From contig CM034300.1 in the NCBI GenBank assembly GCA_019925795.1, positions 34,149,591 through 34,213,590 of the forward strand: a stretch of 64,000 nt of DNA, read 5' to 3'. A model generated the notes under the pieces. That model had not been told where the DNA came from. It ran no database searches and saw only the letters and a program-made list of their open reading frames with translations. The DNA comes from Dendrobium chrysotoxum (Eukaryota; Streptophyta; Magnoliopsida; Asparagales; Orchidaceae). Of this stretch, positions 22,191-31,738 are shown one piece after another. Each line of letters opens with the position of its first letter. Within the stretch, counting starts at the first letter, position 1. A program made the translations under genes and the position numbers.

Positions 22191-22547
22191 AACTCAGTTG
22201 CACTTTCCACTACTAAAGCTGAGTACATTACCTTAGGAAGTTGTGTGGCCCAAGTTCTTTGGTTGAAGCAATAAGTTTTGGATTTAGGATTACCTGTTGG
22301 CACAATTTTTGTTCTATGTGATAATACTAGTGCCATCTGCATTTCTAAGAATCCAATCCAACATTCTAGAACCAAACATATTGATATAAAGCATCACTTT
22401 ATTTGGGACCATGTTACAAAAGGGGAAATTAAGCTACATCATGTAGCAACTGAAAATCAACTGGCTGACATATTTACTAAACCACTGGCCTTTGACTCAT
22501 TCAGCATTTTGAGGACCAGATTTGGTGTGATTGACATAAATGCTTGA
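22060..22547 (+). pseudogene. pol: Sirevirus RNase H
   Basis: In frame with RT: YSDSDFARC...KKSTSKTYQF, then STTKAEYITLG across a TAG at 22188, a TAA at 22272, and LCDNTSAICISKNPIQHSRTKHIDI followed by IFTKPL in short order. These are the D, E and D residues and the C-terminal signature of copia RNase H. The final TGA is at 22545. The ORF on the other strand at 22145-22375 is its shadow. Confidence 0.9.
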
Positions 22548-23869
22548 TTCTGATGACTACTAATTTTTTATTTGTTTACTTTTCATTCAGTTTTTATTAG
22601 TTAGTTGTTTGAGTTGATTATCTATTTCCTATTGGTTTTTATTTTTCTACTGATTTTCATTTTAGTCTTGTTGTTAGTTTGATTTGAGTATATATTTTGA
22701 TGTGATTTCCTACTTGTTTTTTTATTTACTATTTTATTCCTTTCAAAATCAGATCACTGCTCACTACTGCTGATAAACTAGATTTCTGATTGAGAGTTTT
22801 GTCTTATTTTTATTTGGAAGCTGGTAAGCAGAGATTGACTCCTCTGAATCTATTAAAGGGAAGAAACATTGATGATTATTTCTCTTCCTCTAACTCCCTT
22901 TAATGGTGTATTATTTCTTTTGGATAAAAATCTTCTTTAAAATTAAAAAGTTAGTTTTTGAAATAGAGATCTATTTTATCTTTCTATAGTAATCTACCTC
23001 ATATGAATAGTGTTCTCAAAGTCTTGAGTCATTGTTATGATTTTTTGAACCAAGTAATTGCATTTATCATATGATGTATGGTTTTTGTTTTGTGAATTAC
23101 TCTTTCTTATTGTAGAGAGTGAGTTTTGTCATCTCTTATGTGTGGAAGGTAATTTTATAGCTGAGATTCTTTAACGATTTTGAAAGGGAGAAAGCTTACA
23201 AAAGATGCACAAAGAGCGCCACAATGAAAAGAAGCACAAAATTAGCCCAAACTGAAAAGATGTGCAATGTCACCAAATTGAAAAATACACAAAGTGTATC
23301 AAAAATTAAAAGATGTGCAAAGCGTCAAACAAATTGAAAAAGAGGCATAAAATGAGCTCATAAAGAAATAAGCTTTCTTCCCTTTCCGATCTTTAAATGA
23401 CTTAGAGAAATCCATGCGCCACTTAATATTTTCAAAAGCTTGAGATGAAAAATCATGATTTCTGATTCCTTACTTTGTAATACTATTATATCAGATATTT
23501 TTCTGGAACGAGGCTTGAAAAGATCTCTTTTTGAATCTAATTTCTTCTCTTATGAATTGGACTTTTGTCTGAAAGGAATTTGAACCTGTAAGGTGTCCGA
23601 GGTGGGAGTTACGAAAGTCGATTTTCTAACTTTTCTGGATTTCAACACTGTCGATCGTCTTCTTATTGGTTTTTGGATTCAAAATCAAGGGAAAATTTTG
23701 ATTTACTGGAGCGGATCGATTCAAAAAAAAATTAATGTTTTTCAGTTTGGCCTTCTCGTTATTATTTGTATTTGATTTTGGTTTTTCTTCTTGTGTTATT
23801 TGTTTTTTGGATCCCTAATCTTTCCTCTCCATCCTTCATCTTTTTCACTTTTTCTTTATATTGTCCTGG
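22548..23869 (+). other. Sirevirus spacer between pol and ORF3
   Basis: Non-coding, T-rich at first. 23195-23350 holds a decayed short repeat: about five units of the kind AAAAGATGTGCAAAG plus a variable part, with 25-35 base spacing. Sireviruses commonly carry long untranslated DNA here. The frames at 23593-23775 and 23766-24044 have no domain and are regarded as chance. Confidence 0.6.
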
Positions 23870-24370
23870 ACGATCCCCACATTGTCCTGAACGATCTTCT
23901 TCATCCTGGATGATTCATCCATCATCTTGGACGATCCATTCAAATCATCCCCACTCTAATCAAACGGCTGAGATGCACCAATTATTGGTGATCGTCCTGG
24001 ATGATCCTTACATCATCCGGGATGATATGATCCAGTTTTCTTGATCCTGATCGAACAGCTGTGAATGCTCCAATTATTGGTCATCATCCTGGACGATACA
24101 CCTCATCATCCTGGATGATCCATATGTCAGAAGTTGGACGATTGAAATTCGGCCCGTCCTATGTATTTATTTCATATCATCCTAGACGATCCACCTCATC
24201 ATCCTGGATGATATTTTTTATCAACGGTCATCCAGCTGGACTCCTCGAAATGATCGCTTTTCTCTAATCATCCTAGACGATCGGACCGCCTTTTTGATCA
24301 ATCATCTTGGCCGTCATAATTACTTATATAGTCCTGGATGCTCCTGCCATCGTATGGGGCGATCTGACCG
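23870..24370 (+). repeat. Internal palindrome cluster upstream of ORF3
   Basis: About fifteen near-palindromes of the LTR type (ATCATCCTGGACGATCC and variants), again mostly in pairs, for example at 23866/23884, 23992/24010, 24084/24106 and 24176/24198. A larger unit of roughly 90-100 bases, containing AACGGCTGAGATGC and CCAATTATTGGT, is repeated at about 23960 and 24053. The cluster ends about 70 bases before the ORF3 start. Because LTR and internal DNA share the motif, it may be an LTR-derived control region. Open frames through it are by-products of the repeat. Confidence 0.8.
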
Positions 24371-24437
24371 GCTTTTACTTAAACGACCATTTTTCTTCAA
24401 TTTTATTCACCCCTTATCCTTCCATACTTCCTCTCTT

Positions 24438-25643
24438 ATGATTCTAATGGCTGGTGGAAGGAGATCTAGGCATCAAGGTGTAAGCTCCTCCCAGGGAAAT
24501 GTCAATCCCCACTTTCTAAATGCAACCGATCAGGCTGCCTTACAAGGATATCTTGAAGTTGGAATCACACAATCCAAGATTGTCAACCCCCGCACTCTTA
24601 CCTACCATGTCCTGGATCTGTTTGCACATACCTCCCTCACGTTCATCCTCACCAAGGCCTTCCCCTTTAGCACTAAACTTCTCAGGGTCTTTTTTGTAAA
24701 TCTTCGCATAGCCGCTGACTACTCCACGCTTCACTCCTTCGTTAATCAGCGACCTGTAGAACTCACCACCCAAGATTTTCACCATATCCTTTAACTATCC
24801 GTCACAGGCGATAAACTCCACACCCTAGTTTTTGATCCTGATTATGATTCTAGTGTCACCAATCACTTCCTAAGAAATACCAACGCCCTCTATCATGATA
24901 ATGCTTGCTCTTCCCTACTTAAGAATGCCTGTACCATTCAACATGTCCTTAATTCCTCCATCATCGTAAAGGCCGGGGACTGAATTCACATCACCCCTTT
25001 ACTTTCCCTAACCACCTTCTACATCATGGCCCACCAGGAATTCAACACTACCGATCTCCTTTTTTGCTATATCAAGCATTGCACTACCATTAGGGATCCG
25101 GGCCATAGGCGACGCCCAAATCTAGCTCTAGAACACATCATTGCATATGCTTTGGAGACCAAATATGATCTATAATATCCAGTCCCTGCCAATGTCCCTC
25201 CTTCCTACTTCACAAACAATTCCTTCCATGTACTCCACAGTACCTGACTACATCCGGAGCCTGCCCCAGATGTTGAGGAGGAAGAGGAAGAAACTGATCC
25301 TGTTCCTGCTACACCTGATGCACCTGCTCCCCTTCATATTACATCACCTTTTGATCATCTGGTGCAGCAGTTCGACCAGTGGGAGGCCCGGTTTGATTCT
25401 TATATGGCTACCCAGGAGCAGCAGCACACTGAGGATCTACAACGCTTCAATGACTACGCTGCTCAAAAGCAACAGCAGCACAAATAGGACATTTCCTGGT
25501 TTGGAGCACACTTCGCAGCCAATCACAGTTAGTTTCAGCCACCACCTCCTCCTCCTTCTGATCAGGATCCGCCTCCTTTTAGCTTTGTGTTTTATGATAT
25601 TTTTTGCTTATATTGTTCTGTCTGTTCCTCCTCCTTTTTGTGA
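24438..25643 (+). pseudogene. Sirevirus env-like ORF3, single frame with six stops
   Basis: From ATG 24438 (or 24447) to TGA 25641 one frame runs about 400 codons with in-frame stops at 24792, 24981, 25173, 25245, 25485 and 25530 and no frameshift. The N-terminal half has the plant transposon protein pattern (LLRVFFVNLRIA, VNQRPVELTTQDFHHIL, LSVTGDKL). The middle is acidic (EEEEEE near 25280), then comes a Gln-rich coiled-coil-like stretch (FDQWEARFDSYMATQEQQ), a run of prolines (near 25545) and a C-terminal hydrophobic segment that could span a membrane. This is the position and layout of the SIRE third ORF; a true envelope function is unproven. The frame at 25141-25662 is a shadow. Confidence 0.75.
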
Positions 25644-25862
25644 TGTCAAAAGGGGGAGCTAGTGTTTTGAGTGACTAGTAATTTCTTGTACTGTTCTAGT
25701 TTTTTCTTGTATTGCTCGTGTTCTGTAGTTGTTTTCCTTATTGTATTTTGTGTTTAGTGAAATTTGAAATGATATTTTTCTTTCATGTGTGTATTGAGTA
25801 CTCCTGTATGTTTTATTTGAAACTATTGCATCAATGTTTGCCATCATCAAAAAGGGGGAGAT
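25644..25862 (+). other. Two polypurine tracts before the 3' LTR
   Basis: AAAAGGGGGAG occurs just after the ORF3 stop (25648-25658) and AAAAAGGGGGAGA immediately before the right LTR (25849-25861). The second is the functional plus-strand primer by position. Extra upstream copies are a described Sirevirus feature. The DNA between is T-rich and non-coding. Confidence 0.8.
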
Positions 25863-27651
25863 TATTGCAAATCTGGTTTTAAGGGTTACGATTTTGATGA
25901 TATCAAACATTTCTATTTTTGGTTGTCTGTTTAATCTTTCAGGTACACAGGATCAATTGCAAGTTCAAGCCAGTCCAAGATCAAGTCAGTTTGTTTTGAA
26001 ATTTAGGTCCAATGTATTGTTTTCATCTTTATTGAGTCAAATGATATGTAACTGATCCTCTAGCTAGGTAACCTTGCACACACACACTCAGGGGGAGGGC
26101 TTGAGTGAATTAGAGTTTTTGTTCATTTTTTGTTCAGATCATCCTAGACGATCGCAATATCATCCTAGAAGATCTAGTGAAAATAGAAACCCTAATTAGG
26201 ATGATCATGTTAAGTCAGTTTGATTAAGCTGATCGTCCTGGATGATCTCCATATCATACTAGACGATAGGCTTAAATCAGAAATTCTCAGTCGCCAGATT
26301 AAGTTAGGCAAGTTATATTTTAAGATATTTGGTCTGATCGTCCAGGATGATATGTGTATCGTCCAGGATGATTTGTCACAATCATGCCTAAATTAGTCTG
26401 GTTATTGAAGAAGGCAATTAATATTTAATTAATATGATCATATCATCCGGGATGATCTCAATATCATATGGGCCGATCATGACCATCCAGTGCATTTCAC
26501 CTATACGTCTAGAGCGGTGATCAGGATTATTTGGTTACTTTTGAACTAATCGTATAGGACGATAGAGATATCATCCCGAATGATCAGGTCATTTTGAGAT
26601 CGTCCTGCATGTTTCACCTGTACGTCCAGAGAGGTGCTCAGGACAATTTTGACACTTTTTGAACTAATTATACATGACGATAGACATATCATCCAGGACG
26701 ATCAAGTCATTTTGAGATCGTCCTCTGAATGAAATTCCTGATTTACACTAATCGTCCCGGATAATCGCAGAATCATATGGGATGATATGAACAACATTTT
26801 CCTACTAATCATCCAGAAGAACCAGATCGTTCAAGCTGAAATAGGTGATTTTGAACTGATCGTATAGGATGATCTAGCAATCGTCCTGGACGATATTGGC
26901 TGACCAGTTGAGATTTAGGGCAATTTTTGAGCCCTCCTTTAAAAGATCTTTTTCTTCCAACAAGAAAGATCTTTTGCCACTTTTCTTTACAGAGAAACCC
27001 TAGAGAGAGAGAGAGGGAGGATCTTGTGAGGGGGAGCTTATGAGGGATTCAAAAAGGTTGCTCCAAGAAAGGATCAGAGTCATCTTCTCCACTCGTCGTC
27101 TCTTATCTTGTCAGTGTTTTCTATGGGAGGATCGTTCTTAAGAAGATTCGGGTTCTCTGGCTGCTTCAGGAGGAAGCGAAAGGAGTTCAGGTTCTCTGCC
27201 TGCTTTAGGAGGAAGCGAAAGGAGTCTGGGTTCTTTGCCTGCTTCAGGAGGAAGCGAAAGGAGTTCAGGTTCACTGCCTCATCAGGTTGGTGGAAAGGAG
27301 TTTTATACATGCTTCTCTGCTTTGCTGTGGGAGCTGAAGGAGAGTCACTTTTGTGTTAATGCAATACCCAAAGGGGAGGCTTCGGGGAGTGGACATAGGT
27401 CAAGTTGACTGAACAACTATAAAATCTGGTGTGTTCTTTCTGATTATTTTCTGCACTTTACTTTTCTATTATTATCTGCTTGGGTGAAATCTGTGGTTGA
27501 TCTTTTCATTTCTGTGTTTACTTGTTTCCGCTGTAAATTACCGAAAAGATCTTTCCTATTGCTCACGAATTTTTAAATAACCAATTCACCCCCCCTCTTG
27601 GTTAGCCTCGGGACTAGTTCATCAGGGCTTAACATCGCTATCAAACTTTCA
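25863..27651 (+). repeat. Right LTR of the Sirevirus
   Basis: It aligns with 15790-17621 over its full length. It starts TATTGC where the left copy has TGTTGC and ends CTTTCA. It lacks about 32 bases at the point matching 16650-16685, which explains most of the 43-bp length difference. Many differences are G/A or C/T, concentrated in the palindromes. Landmarks are the same as in the left LTR. Confidence 0.93.
26130..26905 (+). repeat. Near-palindrome array in right LTR
   Basis: The same paired ATCGTCC.GGACGAT array as in the left LTR (for example about 26137, 26157, 26239, 26335, 26446, 26548, 26686, 26862, 26880). One half-unit is lost through the 32-bp deletion. Arm positions that are CG in one LTR are often CA or TG in the other. 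Confidence 0.8.
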
Positions 27652-27656
27652 CACCT
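27652..27656. repeat. Target-site duplication, right (CACCT)
   Basis: The copy of 15785-15789 after the right LTR. Tat sequence resumes directly behind it. Confidence 0.9.
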
Positions 27657-28560
27657 TACCACTACACAGATTTACTTGGACTATCTCTTCTAAGGAAGAG
27701 ACTGTGAATTCTTTTAATTTTAAATGTTTATTTATTTTTAATGCTATATGATGAATTATTAGAATAAGACATCTCAATTTCTATACAGATAGGATCACCC
27801 TAAATATCAAGGACAAGAAAATCATTATTAGAGAAACATTGAAGATATTCTTTTAATTTATTTAAGGTTATTTCAGGTTCTATAAAGTTATTTTTTGTTG
27901 CATCATTTATTTGATCATCACCATATATAGACAAAATATACACTAAATCTTTCTTCGTTACTTTCTTATCCCCTGGGAAAAAATTGAAATCGTACATTAT
28001 AATAGGAACAAGATTCTTTATTTTACCCTTGAAAGAAATTACAACTTTATTGTTTACACTAGTATTTTTATTCTTGAGTTCCTCTTTGTAAACTTTTGAA
28101 GATAAGCTAGCTGATACTTTCTTAGGTTCTTCAATGGGAACATTATTATGGACTTCCTCTTTAGGAGCTGCTAGATCAACCTAGACGGGACTCTGCATTC
28201 ATTAAGAGGCCTAAGCAGATAATGAGAAAGTTTGTTTATAATTTTTCTAGATGATCGGGATAAAGCTATATCTCAATTATCATCAGGTTTTAAATTTAAT
28301 ATTGATATGGAAGGCTCACCAATCATACATTTAGCATATCCTTGACTAGAATCAGCTAAATATTCCTTGGTTATCACAACCGATCCATCTTTAATTCTTC
28401 TGCCAAGCCATTCTTTAATTGTTATGCTACTCTCTAACTCATGACTGATTATATAATGATATGGGCAATATTTAGGCTATCGTAATTTTCCCACATCTTT
28501 TAGCTTTTTCAGCTTAGGTAGTTTAAATTATGACTTATTTAGAAATTATTTAAGATATTC
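27657..28560 (-). pseudogene. Tat gag C-terminal / protease-proximal region
   Basis: Minus-strand continuation of the Tat polyprotein across the Sirevirus insertion. A 65-residue open stretch (27800-27997) has no motif I recognise. The rest is broken. The assignment rests on position between gag (28561-29805) and protease (15000-15480). Confidence 0.45.
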
Positions 28561-29830
28561 TTAGTAGCCTCTCATTTAAATGAATAACTCTTATTCTTTA
28601 AAGCTTCAAATCTTTTTCTTTGCTTTTCAGTGGTAAGATCATAGCAAGATTTGAAATGTGGATTAGGAGGCCTGTTATATTGTTAATACTATGATGAACG
28701 ACCTAAATTTTTTTTCTGAACTTACATCATATGTTTACCCTTATCAACTATAGATACTGACCTAGACTTCTTTTCTAACACCTTCTAAGGATTTAATTTT
28801 CTAAATTCTTTCAAATACTGATCTTTTGAGAAAGTCAATTGATATATTTCCTCTTAAAGATTATAAGCATTACTCAATAACTTCTCAAAAGGTTCAATTA
28901 TAAATCCTTTCAGTAAGAAGGATATTAGTCCATGAATATTCTTTTGATGAATTTTTATAGCCAATTATTCTTGGAGTTGAGGATCACATTTCATCCTAAT
29001 GTTCCTCCACCTTATAATATAGTCAACATGGCTTTCACTTGGATTCTATTTTTTCACTACTAAATCCCCTAGTGTGATATAGTGATGTGCTTCTACAATC
29101 CTTTTAGTGGACATCTATTCTAGTTCTACAAATATGTGTACTAACCCATTAGGTATCTCATCATACCATTCAAATGCAACACCTGATAAACCACTCATGA
29201 ATTGTCTAAAAAGTAGAGCATTGCTGCCTCCTGCATTACAATAGTTGGCCCTAAAATGCGTTAGATGTTGCTTCAGATTCCTTATTCCATCAAAATTTTT
29301 AAATGATGACATAATAAATCCTAAGAATAAGGAACCAAGTCATATTCTTCTAGATTGGTTCTATCTTCAAAATAGACAAGGTACTCTTAGATTGTGCTAA
29401 AGATTCCTTGACTTCTTGCTCTACCATTTATTTAATATCTACTGCTTGCATTATTTCTTTTCCTGACTTCAGAACTTCAATTTTATTTTCTTTTATTGCT
29501 TATGTAGGATTATTATAATTTTGGATGGATTGAACTGGGATATAGTCTATCTGAGCCTTAGCTGAAGGAACATCTTTGCTTTGGCAGGACACTATAGAAG
29601 CCACCACCTCTTCCATTTTCTTCTCCATCCTAGCTATTTGTTCATCTTTTTGACTTTGCAAATCTAAAAGATTGCTAGTTAGATTAGGAACGTATTCTTT
29701 ATTATCATCATCTTCTTCTTTATTTTTATCTTTTACTAGGTTTATTTGCTTTTTTTTAATCTTATTTGAATGATGAATGTGTATCCACCATGAATACACT
29801 TTCATCCATTTCTTTTTCCTATAGATTTGC
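28561..29830 (-). pseudogene. gag: Tat gag
   Basis: On the minus strand 29115-29312 reads FDGIRNLKQHLTHFRANYC, then LLFRQFMSGLSGVAFEWY and a decayed IPNG, matching the Ty3/gypsy gag domain (FDG..DP..HL..F, then F..SL.G.A..WY..LP). 29500-29805 encodes a charged N-terminal stretch (KKKQINLVKDKNKEEDDD) with a possible coiled coil (EQIARMEKKMEEVVASI). Stops and shifts are frequent. Gag would form the particle. Confidence 0.75.
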
Positions 29831-31712
29831 TTCTATATTATCTGTAGCTTCTTAGTCATCTATTCGTTAGATACTCTCCTTTAGGTTATCCATCATCTCT
29901 TCCATGGATTTCCCTGCTATATTGTGTGGATCTACAGGAGTATATTCTTTAACAAATGATAATTCTATAAGAACTTTACTTTTATTTATTCTTTCTTCTA
30001 ATGGATAAATCCTATGGGAGACTAATGCAGTTGATGTGGAAAACATTTTAGGACACCAAAGTTTTCTGCCATTAGATACCTTAGCTAGTTGACTTTTTGA
30101 ATTTAATCTCCTTTTATCAAGACGAGAGATAAATTCCGACCTTGTTACTGATGTTGATGAACCCTTGATGGATGTTAACCCAAAGTGTGACTAGAAGTTC
30201 AAACCAGAATGTTTCTAGACTAAACAAAAGAAGAAGGGGAAATGGGATTATACCCCAACGGGTTGATATTCCATATCCCAAGGATTTGATAAGAGTAAAC
30301 TGACCCTGATCATTTGAAGGTACTATATAATGATTGACTTGCGAACATCTTCTTGATTCCTATGTAAACTTTACAATAGATACTAGTCAACTAGGACCAA
30401 ATTCTCTGAACTGTACTTATCTCTTTATAGGAGGAGACATTTCTCTCTCTATCTCTCTCTTTGAGAATGCTTACACTCTAGTAGATTCAACCTTCACATT
30501 TCTCAGAAATTAAGTTTTTGACTGCCCATAACTAAAATCATAGTCGTGGATTAACTCATTCAACAGACACTTGAACTTCCTTTTCCTTTCAGATAGAGTA
30601 GGAAGAAAAGGATTATGGTGGAAAGAAGTGGGTGGAAAATTTACTATTATGATTCAATTTTTTTCTCTAGTAACAACAACTAAAGTATGAAAGCGATTAA
30701 GACTCTCTATAGGGGATTTGTATAAGACTTCAGATTTATTGACAATCAGTTAAGCTAATTTTAGTTTTACTTCTTCAACTGTAGCATTCATTAGGTTATT
30801 CTCTTTTTTCATCTTAGCATTCTATGCCGTTTGCCTTAGGCGGTGATTCTTGTTCCTCCTCCAAGACTTGGTCATCTCTATAACTGTAGAGGATGACTCA
30901 ATCTCAAATTTGTTGGGATAGAAGAATTCAGATTCCATGGTAGCTTTTCCCTTCTGGCTAACAGACAGCCTTAGGAAAGTCAGATGGGAGAACATTGAGT
31001 GTTTAGCAGCTACCTAGGTAACTGTAAACCCACCCTCAGGCACATTCTTAACATCTTTAGTAGGTATAGACTCAACCTTGACCACATTAGATTGTGGACT
31101 AGTGAAGGTCAACTGAATATTGTTCATTGATCCAAACTGGATCACATTTGCCTCAACAGATGAACCCTAAGTAATAGTCATGTTTATGTTGTTGAAGAAA
31201 GAGAAGATCAAAATTCAAGTCATTTTTTCTATAATTGACCAGAATTATATATAAATGTTTAAACTTCACTAATCTTTAAATAAGATATAAGTCTAAAGAA
31301 TAAATTGAGCAAAGTTTATTGAATCTCCGAAACATGATTAAACCAAGATTGATCAGGATTTCTAACTTTTATATGGACCCAACTTATGCAAACATAAACC
31401 AGAGAGGTGCTTGGAATTAAACTTTAAAGAGATGACTGAAGTTTGATTTGAACTTAGCTTTTAAAAGAACATTGAACAATGACCCTTGTCCAAAAACTCT
31501 CAAGTGTGGATTTTGGATGAAGATATGAACTTGATTTGAATTTAGATTTAGATAGACATATATGAAAGAACTGTGAACAAAAGAGAGAGACAACTTTAGA
31601 ATTTATAAACTAAAGCTTAAGTTTATATTAAATCTAATAGTACACACATTCAATTAAATCTATATATATTTAGAAAATTTTAGTCTTCAGAAAAGATGGA
31701 GAGAGAAGTCTT
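29831..31712 (-). other. Tat 5' leader, no gene recognised
   Basis: About 1.9 kb between PBS and gag. Tat and Ogre elements often have a long leader, sometimes with an extra ORF; here no frame beyond 60 codons and no motif is visible. 30436-30462 contains TCTCTCTC runs. Confidence 0.4.
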
Positions 31713-31730
31713 CCCTAGTAGAGTCGCTAA
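31713..31730 (-). other. Probable Tat primer-binding site
   Basis: On the minus strand TAGCGACTCTACTAGGGA resembles the TGGCGACTCTGCTGGGGA-type PBS of many Tat-like elements; the three differences are all G-to-A. I do not assign the tRNA. It marks the edge of the 5' LTR, whose end would be near 31738. Confidence 0.55.
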
Positions 31731-31738
31731 AACAATAT

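Larger units (their letters stand above)
15790..27651 (+). mobile_element. Complete Sirevirus-like Ty1/copia element (inactive)
   Basis: An 11.9-kb element with two LTRs (1832 and 1789 bp), iMet-type PBS, gag, protease, integrase, RT, RNase H, an extra env-like ORF, polypurine tract and CACCT target duplication. The pol order INT-RT-RH puts it in Ty1/copia. The large gag with zinc knuckles, the extra ORF3, LTR palindromes and AAAAAGGGGGAGA tract point to the Sirevirus (SIRE/Maximus) lineage. Every ORF has stops, mostly explained by C-to-T or G-to-A changes, so it is dead. It sits in the gag-protease region of a minus-strand Tat element and is therefore younger than that element. Confidence 0.93.

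Noticed and set aside
23766..24267. ORFs with repeated HPxxSSSWMIH peptides
   Set aside because: They are translations of the palindrome cluster; the peptide repeat follows from the DNA repeat and has no start context or domain.
25141..25662. 173-residue plus-strand ORF after the env-like region
   Set aside because: It is in a different frame from ORF3 and encodes low-complexity Leu/Ser-rich peptide; the ORF3 frame (24438-25643) carries the domain, so this is a shadow.
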